From contig CALBJW010000185.1 of the NCBI GenBank assembly GCA_937893145.1, positions 1 through 10,621 of the forward strand: a DNA stretch of 10,621 nucleotides, read 5' to 3'. Positions 7,165 to 10,621 of the stretch are shown one piece after another. The notes below the pieces were generated by a model. That model worked only from the letters and a program-made list of their open reading frames with translations, was not told the DNA's origin and did not search any database. The translations under genes and the position numbers were made by a program. The stretch is from an uncultured Prevotellaceae bacterium. Lineage in GTDB: Bacteria > Bacteroidota > Bacteroidia > Bacteroidales > Bacteroidaceae. How positions within the stretch are numbered: the stretch's first letter is position 1; the number at the start of each line of letters is the position of its first letter.

Positions 7165-8544
7165 ATGGAACTAATGTATTTAATCGTAGTTGCTGCCGTT
7201 GTAGCAATCATCCTTGTGGTGTCAATCATCAACCGATACCGCAGATGTCCATCCGACAAGATTCTCGTAGTTTACGGAACTACTGGTAATAAGGGCTCAG
7301 CCAAGTGTGTTCATGGAGGTGGTACCTTCGTATGGCCTATCGTTCAGGACTATGCCTACCTCTCGCTCACTCCTATCAGCATTGATGCGAACCTCACAAA
7401 CGCACTCTCTCGCCAGAACATCCGTGTCGATGTACCTTGCCGATTCACAGTAGGTATCAGTACCGAACCAGAGAGCATGACTGCTGCTGCAGAACGCCTT
7501 CTCGGCCTTACTGCAGGACAGATTCAGGAACTCGCTCGTGATATTCTCTTCGGACAGCTTCGTCTTGTTATCGCAACAATGAGTATTGAGGAACTCAACT
7601 CCGACCGTGATAAGTTCCTTGAGGCTATCTCAAGCAATGTGGAGGTGGAATTGAAGAAGATTGGTCTTCGTCTCATCAACGTAAACGTAACCGATATCAA
7701 CGATGAGTCTGGTTATATCGAGGCACTCGGCCAGGAGGCTGCTGCAAAGGCTATCAACGAGGCAAAGGTTCGTGTAGCTGAACAGGAGAAGATTGGTGAA
7801 ATCGGTAAGGCTGAGGCAAACCGCGAAACTCGTATTCGTACTGCAGAAGCTAACGCACAGGCTGTTCAGGGTGAAAATGAGGCAAAGGTTCAGATTGCCA
7901 ATTCCGATGCCATTCGTCGTGAACGCGAGGCTGAAGCACAGCGCAAGGCTATTGCTGCCGAAAAGGTTGCATCAGCAAAGGCTCTCGAAGAGGCTTACTC
8001 TGCAGAACAGAAGGCAGAAGAGGCTCGTGCAGAACGTGAACGTGCTACTCAGGCTGCTAATGTCCTCGTAACTCAGGAGATTGAGAAGAAGCGTAAGATT
8101 ATCGAGGCAGAAGCTGAAGCAGAAAAGATTCGTGTTAATGCGAAGGGTGAAGCTGATGCTGCATACGCAAAGATGGAAGCAGAGGCACGCGGTCTCTTCG
8201 AAATCCTCTCTCGCCAGGCATCAGGTTACGACAAGATGGTTCAGGCTGCAGGTGGCGATGCTAACAAGGCTTACATGCTCCTCCTCCTTGAAAAACTTCC
8301 AGAACTTGTCAAGACTCAGGTTGAGGCTGTTAAGGGCATCAATATCGACCACGTTACAGTTTGGGATTCAGGCAACTCAACTGATGGTAAGGGTTCCACA
8401 GCCAACTTCCTCAGTGGTCTCATGAAGTCTGTTCCTCCTCTCCAGGAACTCTTCGACCAGGCAGGTCTCGCTCTCCCAGAGTACCTCGCAAAGAAGAAGG
8501 AAGACACTCCTGCTCCAACAGTAGAACCAGAAGTAGAGGAATAA
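7165..8544 (+). CDS. Flotillin-family (SPFH) membrane scaffold protein, YqiK-like
   Basis: The 459-residue protein starts with a single membrane helix (about 5-23) followed by a basic stop RYRR. The SPFH/band-7 domain covers about 30-190 (ILVVYGTTG, GGGTFVWPIVQDYAYLSL, LARDILFGQLR, IGLRLINVNVTDIND). A long Ala/Glu-rich coiled coil (about 190-345) has the AEAEAE-type repeats of flotillins. The C-terminal part (346-440) carries the flotillin oligomerisation region, followed by a charged Pro/Glu tail. Length and order agree with bacterial flotillins of the YqiK class, which form large assemblies in the membrane and recruit partner proteins. It follows the OB-fold partner gene by 108 bp in the same direction and is closed by a strong terminator, so the two form a compact operon. 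A second in-frame ATG at codon 4 is possible, but the first is kept. No internal promoter box was found. Confidence 0.93.
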   Translation: MELMYLIVVAAVVAIILVVSIINRYRRCPSDKILVVYGTTGNKGSAKCVHGGGTFVWPIVQDYAYLSLTPISIDANLTNALSRQNIRVDVPCRFTVGISTEPESMTAAAERLLGLTAGQIQELARDILFGQLRLVIATMSIEELNSDRDKFLEAISSNVEVELKKIGLRLINVNVTDINDESGYIEALGQEAAAKAINEAKVRVAEQEKIGEIGKAEANRETRIRTAEANAQAVQGENEAKVQIANSDAIRREREAEAQRKAIAAEKVASAKALEEAYSAEQKAEEARAERERATQAANVLVTQEIEKKRKIIEAEAEAEKIRVNAKGEADAAYAKMEAEARGLFEILSRQASGYDKMVQAAGGDANKAYMLLLLEKLPELVKTQVEAVKGINIDHVTVWDSGNSTDGKGSTANFLSGLMKSVPPLQELFDQAGLALPEYLAKKKEDTPAPTVEPEVEE

Positions 8545-8567
8545 TTCGAAACTCTATATAATAAAGT

Positions 8568-8607
8568 AAAAAGTAAGTTGTTTTCAAAAAGAACAACTTA
8601 CTTTTTT
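8568..8607 (+). terminator. Intrinsic terminator of the flotillin operon
   Basis: A perfect 15-bp stem, with arms 8568-8582 and 8592-8606 and a nine-base loop, ends in a run of six T. It starts 23 bp after the flotillin stop codon. The complementary A run on the 5' side lets it work on the reverse strand too. Confidence 0.92.
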
Positions 8608-8755
8608 ATTTTATCCCAATTGTACATTTCTGCTGAAGTCGGATGTCAACGATGTTATTTGCGTATATAATAAGGTGTATGAACGCTCCCCGAAATGAAG
8701 TGGAAGGAAAGTAGGCTATTTAAATAGTTCAGAGTGTGACCCCAATCTCACTAAT

Positions 8756-8779
8756 TCAAGAAGGAAAAATCTTTTTCAT
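8756..8779 (-). other. Seven-codon frame overlapping the antitoxin-like stop (possible remnant of a partner gene)
   Basis: The stop of the 96-codon gene and a new ATG share one base (TAATG, minus strand 8781-8777). This is the overlap typical of tightly coupled gene pairs such as antitoxin-toxin operons. The new frame reads MKKIFPS and then stops. Shifting one base opens thirteen more codons before a TAG. The rest of the interval back to the flotillin terminator (8608-8755) shows no open frame of note, only a 12-bp palindrome CTATTTAAATAG (8716-8727). A decayed toxin gene is possible, but so is chance. Confidence 0.25.
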
Positions 8780-9069
8780 TATTCAGCATCGAGAGCGTTA
8801 AACAGGTCCTTTGATGATGAAAACAGATTCTCCTTCTCGTACACAGTCCTGTTTTTTGCCTCATTTAGAGCCTCAACAGTTGTCTCGTTAAGAGCCATTG
8901 ACGTCTCTTCAAAATCCATATCATAGCTTTTATCCTTTGATTTAGAAACGGAATCGCCCATTTTTTGACGAACGTAGTCAAGAATCTTGTCAAGTACATT
9001 CTCACTATCGATTGCCATGACAAGTTCCATGAGGTTGATTTTCTTTGAGTCAAATGTTGCTGTTTGCAT
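8779..9069 (-). CDS. Small acidic protein, antitoxin-like, family not recognised
   Basis: The 96-residue protein starts MQTATFDSKKINLMELVMAI and has an N-terminal beta-strand-plus-helix pattern, a charged linker (about 38-55), and a C-terminal acidic stretch ending KDLFNALDAE. I do not recognise a named family. The general look, a short strand, helices and a tail of the form 'ALNEAKN...DLFNAL', resembles the small antitoxin-like proteins common in Bacteroidetes that precede RelE/ParE or PIN toxins. No toxin follows: only a 7-codon frame starts at the overlapping TAATG. An excellent promoter lies 24-55 bp upstream, which supports a real expressed gene. It could be an orphan antitoxin or an unrelated small protein. 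No signal peptide or membrane segment is visible. Confidence 0.65.
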   Translation of the reverse strand: MQTATFDSKKINLMELVMAIDSENVLDKILDYVRQKMGDSVSKSKDKSYDMDFEETSMALNETTVEALNEAKNRTVYEKENLFSSSKDLFNALDAE

Positions 9070-9092
9070 ATAACATATAATTTTTCTTGATG

Positions 9093-9124
9093 CAAAAGTA
9101 CAGCATTTTCCTCACACTACCAAA
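9093..9124 (-). promoter_or_regulatory. Canonical Bacteroidetes promoter of the 96-codon gene
   Basis: On the minus strand, TTTG (9124-9121), a 20-nt spacer, then TACTTTTG (9100-9093) match both consensus boxes with ideal spacing. The predicted start near 9086 gives a leader of about 17 nt before the ATG at 9069. Confidence 0.75.
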
Positions 9125-9178
9125 CTTTCCTTTCACATTATTTCAAAGAGCGACTGTTTTTAATTCTATTTTAATGTT

Positions 9179-9322
9179 TTATTGTTTCTTGGTCATTTTC
9201 TCGTACATCTTAAACAGACACTCCAAGCGAGCCTCATCATTGGCGAATGATAGCCTGGGTAGCAGGTGGTTTGTGTTTTCATCTGCGGTCAGGAAAGCTT
9301 TCACGACCGCAGATGAAAGCTT
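9179..9322 (-). pseudogene. Probable C-terminal gene fragment (about 47 codons), unknown family
   Basis: The minus strand is open from just after a TGA (9325-9323) to a TAA (9181-9179). Its last part reads NHLLPRLSFANDEA, then RLECLFKMYEKMTKKQ. This has the amphipathic, mixed-charge look of a real protein end. The upstream part of the frame runs through the nested palindromes, and no ATG begins it; only a GTG (9304-9302) is available. I read it as the tail of a gene whose body was lost, perhaps when the repeat inserted. A 41-codon GTG-start gene is the alternative. I do not recognise the family. Confidence 0.35.
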
Positions 9323-9340
9323 TCACGACCGGTCGTGAAA
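9277..9340. repeat. Nested palindrome cluster with a 17-bp direct repeat
   Basis: TTTCATCTGCGGTC (9277-9290) and its exact complement (9305-9318) enclose a smaller palindrome GAAAGCTTTC (9293-9302). Directly after comes a perfect 20-bp palindrome TTTCACGACCGGTCGTGAAA (9321-9340). GAAAGCTTTCACGACCG occurs twice (9293-9309 and 9315-9331). The composite looks assembled from interchangeable palindromic units, as in REP/BIME-type elements. No transposase is near. Confidence 0.8.
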
Positions 9341-9436
9341 ATAAAGATAATGGAAGTTGGGGAATGAAACCTATATTTATGGTTAGTCGTTTAGTGCGCA
9401 CCAAGCTGCATATCCTCTTTTAAATATTTTTGCATG

Positions 9437-9665
9437 TTTTCTTATACACTTTATACACTAAGGGGAATTTTGCGTTTCAATTTATTGTAACTTAGTTGGT
9501 TAAATGCCGTGTATGATTGCGTGTATAAAGTGTATAAAGTGTAGGTAGTGTATAAAGTGTATAAGGAAGTGTATGATTTTTTATGATTATACACTTTTTT
9601 ATTTTGTTGATATTTAATGATATAAGTGGCAAAAATGGCATTAGTGTATAAAGTGTATAAGAAAA
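9437..9665. repeat. Iteron-like block of GTGTATAA 9-mers bounded by 25-bp inverted copies
   Basis: Five contiguous 9-bp units of the type GTGTATAAA run from 9521 to 9565, the third degenerate. Related units GTGTATGAT flank them (9509 and 9569) and an inverted unit lies at 9587-9596. Exact 25-bp inverted copies, each containing two units, stand at 9437-9461 and 9641-9665. The stretch from 9567 to 9596 can fold into an 11-bp hairpin with one wobble. No open frame of note lies inside. Possible readings are a cluster of protein-binding sites (replication or regulator iterons), or a small non-autonomous mobile element with 25-bp terminal repeats. I see no target-site duplication. The 9666-9788 interval after it holds nothing I can identify. 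Confidence 0.75.
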
Positions 9666-9788
9666 TATGGTTTTAAAAATTATTCAACTTTAGCATTTGG
9701 TTTTGTTCTCCAATTCGTATATGAACTGTCGCACCTTAGTCAATAATTAAAAAAGAATAAGATTTATTTGCATTTTCCCTCTCTTATT

Positions 9789-9820
9789 TTTGGTAATTTC
9801 AAAATGAAACCGTACTTTTG
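9789..9820 (+). promoter_or_regulatory. Canonical Bacteroidetes promoter in front of a non-coding transcript
   Basis: TTTG (9789-9792), a 20-nt spacer and TACTTTTG (9813-9820) match the two-box consensus exactly. Transcription should begin about seven bases further on, near 9827. No open reading frame of plausible size follows, so the product is probably an RNA. Confidence 0.75.
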
Positions 9821-9826
9821 CAAAGT

Positions 9827-10190
9827 CATACCTATAGCTGAAAGCCCTTAGTGGGATCAGGTTGGGTAGATACATATACATAAAAGGCGTAACTGTACGC
9901 TTTGGTTTTGACAATCTAAGAACTTCGCAACTTCATCGGTAAGTCAAGAACAAAGCAACGGAAACGCCTCATGGGATGTTTATATACTCTTCGAAAATAG
10001 ATAGGGATTATTGTACCCTATTTATAAAACGATTATTATATACATCATCGTGGGGCTTTCAGCGTTGCTCGTTTCGACTTACCGGGCAATGCGAAGGCCT
10101 TTAGATTGTGGAACGAGTGACAGGACTGGCTCCACGCCTGAACCAGAATATCGACTATAATACGCTGATTATCAACACTAATATTTTATA
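9827..10190 (+). ncRNA. Candidate structured non-coding RNA, class unknown (3' end uncertain)
   Basis: Downstream of a canonical promoter, this stretch lacks coding frames but has strong complementarity. GCTGAAAGCCC (9837-9847) pairs perfectly with GGGCTTTCAGC (10053-10063), closing a domain of about 227 nt. Inside are three hairpins: GCGT/ACGC (9887-9900), a 13-bp helix with one mismatch and one wobble (9900-9912 with 9943-9955), and ATAGGG/CCCTAT (10001-10006 with 10016-10021). Beyond the closing helix, CTCGTTTC pairs with GGAACGAG (10068-10075 with 10110-10117). The loops of the 9900-9955 and 10068-10117 hairpins are complementary in nested order: 9937-9945 with 10076-10084 (9 bp) and 9923-9929 with 10090-10096 (7 bp). 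This implies a kissing or pseudoknot contact, or a switch between folds. I see no signatures of tmRNA, RNase P, SRP RNA, 6S or a group II intron, and no reverse transcriptase follows. The 3' end could be near 10140-10190, or at the stem-loop ending at 10320. Confidence 0.55.
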
Positions 10191-10217
10191 GATTCAACAT
10201 ATTGATACCGCAATGTT

Positions 10218-10265
10218 CCCAACTTAAAACATCTGGGATAATTCTTTCCCAAATGTTGAATTGGG
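10218..10265. other. Long imperfect hairpin without a T tract
   Basis: CCCAACTT...AACATCTGGGA (10218-10236) and TCCCAAATGTT...TTGGG (10247-10265) form a long stem with a few mismatches and bulges around a short loop. No T run follows in either direction. It lies between the candidate RNA and the XRE gene terminator and could belong to the 3' part of the RNA, or be a remnant repeat. Confidence 0.45.
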
Positions 10266-10279
10266 GGCAAAATACAACG

Positions 10280-10320
10280 AAACGGCAATTTACAGATTTT
10301 AACACTGTGAATTGCCGTTT
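10280..10320 (-). terminator. Stem-loop terminator after the XRE regulator gene, possibly bidirectional
   Basis: AAACGGCAATT (10280-10290) and AATTGCCGTTT (10310-10320) form an 11-bp stem. After one mismatch it is extended by ACAG/CTGT, leaving a nine-base loop. It starts eight bases beyond the stop of the minus-strand XRE gene. On the plus strand the stem ends in TTTT, so it could also end the candidate RNA transcript arriving from the left. Confidence 0.75.
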
Positions 10321-10327
10321 TCGATCT

Positions 10328-10612
10328 TTACTTTTGAATCTGTCCTTGTGCAACCGTGATTGCATCGTGACAGAGTTCTTCTTCATCGCCTACCGCATCA
10401 AGAACTTTGTCGGCCAACCATAGGGTCAACATCTCTTTTTCGTCTTGATGCAAATATTCTGCGAGTTTTATTACTTGTTCACGCTTTGCTCGTCTATCAC
10501 CACGTTCAATCTTACTGAACATTGGCGTGTCGATCTCTAGTAGTGCAGCCAATTGTCGTTGCAATACTCCTTGCTCGTCTCTGAGCTCTCTAATCTTATT
10601 TCCGAATAACAT
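10328..10612 (-). CDS. XRE-family helix-turn-helix transcriptional regulator
   Basis: The 94-residue protein has a Cro/C1-type HTH over about residues 5-60. IRELRDEQGVLQRQLAALLE gives the first helices, IDTPMFSKIERGDR the recognition helix and turn, and REQVIKLAEYL the last helix. The C-terminal tail (LTLWLADKVLDAVGDEEELCHDAI) is a helical extension that probably dimerises. I recall Bacteroidetes regulators of this size and tail next to DNA methyltransferase or restriction genes, but no such gene lies in the window, so this is a hint only. The ATG is at 10612-10610, nine bases from the right edge, so the promoter is outside. It points towards the candidate RNA, and a shared terminator separates them. 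Confidence 0.88.
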   Translation of the reverse strand: MLFGNKIRELRDEQGVLQRQLAALLEIDTPMFSKIERGDRRAKREQVIKLAEYLHQDEKEMLTLWLADKVLDAVGDEEELCHDAITVAQGQIQK

Positions 10613-10621
10613 ATCTGTTAC

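Noticed and set aside
9437..9665. CRISPR array
   Set aside because: The repeats are 9-bp, mostly contiguous units without unique spacers of regular length, and no cas genes are present.
9837..10063. Retron msr-msd RNA, because the two ends of the domain are complementary
   Set aside because: No reverse transcriptase gene follows on the plus strand within the window, and the internal folding does not show a typical long msd hairpin.
9827..10190. RNase P RNA, tmRNA or 6S RNA
   Set aside because: The GGAAAGTCC-type core of RNase P is absent, there is no tRNA-like end or tag frame as in tmRNA, and the fold is not the single long rod of 6S RNA.
10202..10423. A 73-codon plus-strand frame near the right end
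   Set aside because: It runs through two hairpins and then antisense to the XRE gene, and its translation has no family character.

Overview
The window looks like chromosomal DNA of a Bacteroidales bacterium, most likely Prevotella or a close relative. Three things suggest this: moderate-to-low GC, promoters of the Bacteroidetes type (TTTG, about 19-20 nt, then TAnnTTTG) instead of E. coli -35/-10 boxes, and a set of protein families common in that group. The genus is an inference; no rRNA or marker gene is present.

Left part (1-3052). Two minus-strand genes, a small P-loop ATPase (816-1448) and then a DUF1846/UPF0371 protein cut by the left edge (1-755), probably form an operon. They diverge from a plus-strand COG0523/CobW-type GTPase (1639-2988) with an extreme His/Asp/Glu-rich metal-binding insert. 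The 190-bp divergent region holds a -7 box for each direction, a palindrome at the expected minus-strand start site, and a 12-bp direct repeat spaced by 21 bp. A strong hairpin at 3013-3052 ends the GTPase gene and probably serves the convergent gene too.

Middle part (3070-8607). A 1017-residue secreted GH127/GH146-type beta-L-arabinofuranosidase on the minus strand has a signal peptide, Ig-like domain, Zn/Cys catalytic domain and helical C-terminal repeats. No SusC/SusD genes lie beside it. It diverges from a two-gene plus-strand operon, an OB-fold (NfeD/YqiJ-like) membrane protein and a flotillin. These two are a recurrent pair thought to organise membrane microdomains. The operon has two candidate promoters, a structured leader, a C/G-rich palindrome between the genes, and a clear terminator.

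Right part (8608-10621). This part is gene-poor. A 96-codon antitoxin-like gene has a textbook promoter; its stop overlaps the ATG of a 7-codon frame where a partner would normally start. Beyond it lie a probable C-terminal gene fragment, nested palindromes, and a 229-bp block of about a dozen GTGTATAA-type 9-mers bounded by 25-bp inverted copies. Then comes the most interesting object: a canonical promoter (9789-9820) driving a non-coding stretch with strong long-range complementarity. It has an 11-bp closing helix and two hairpins whose loops are complementary over 9 + 7 bases, and it is probably an undescribed structured RNA. The window ends with a convergent XRE-family regulator (10328-10612) and its terminator.
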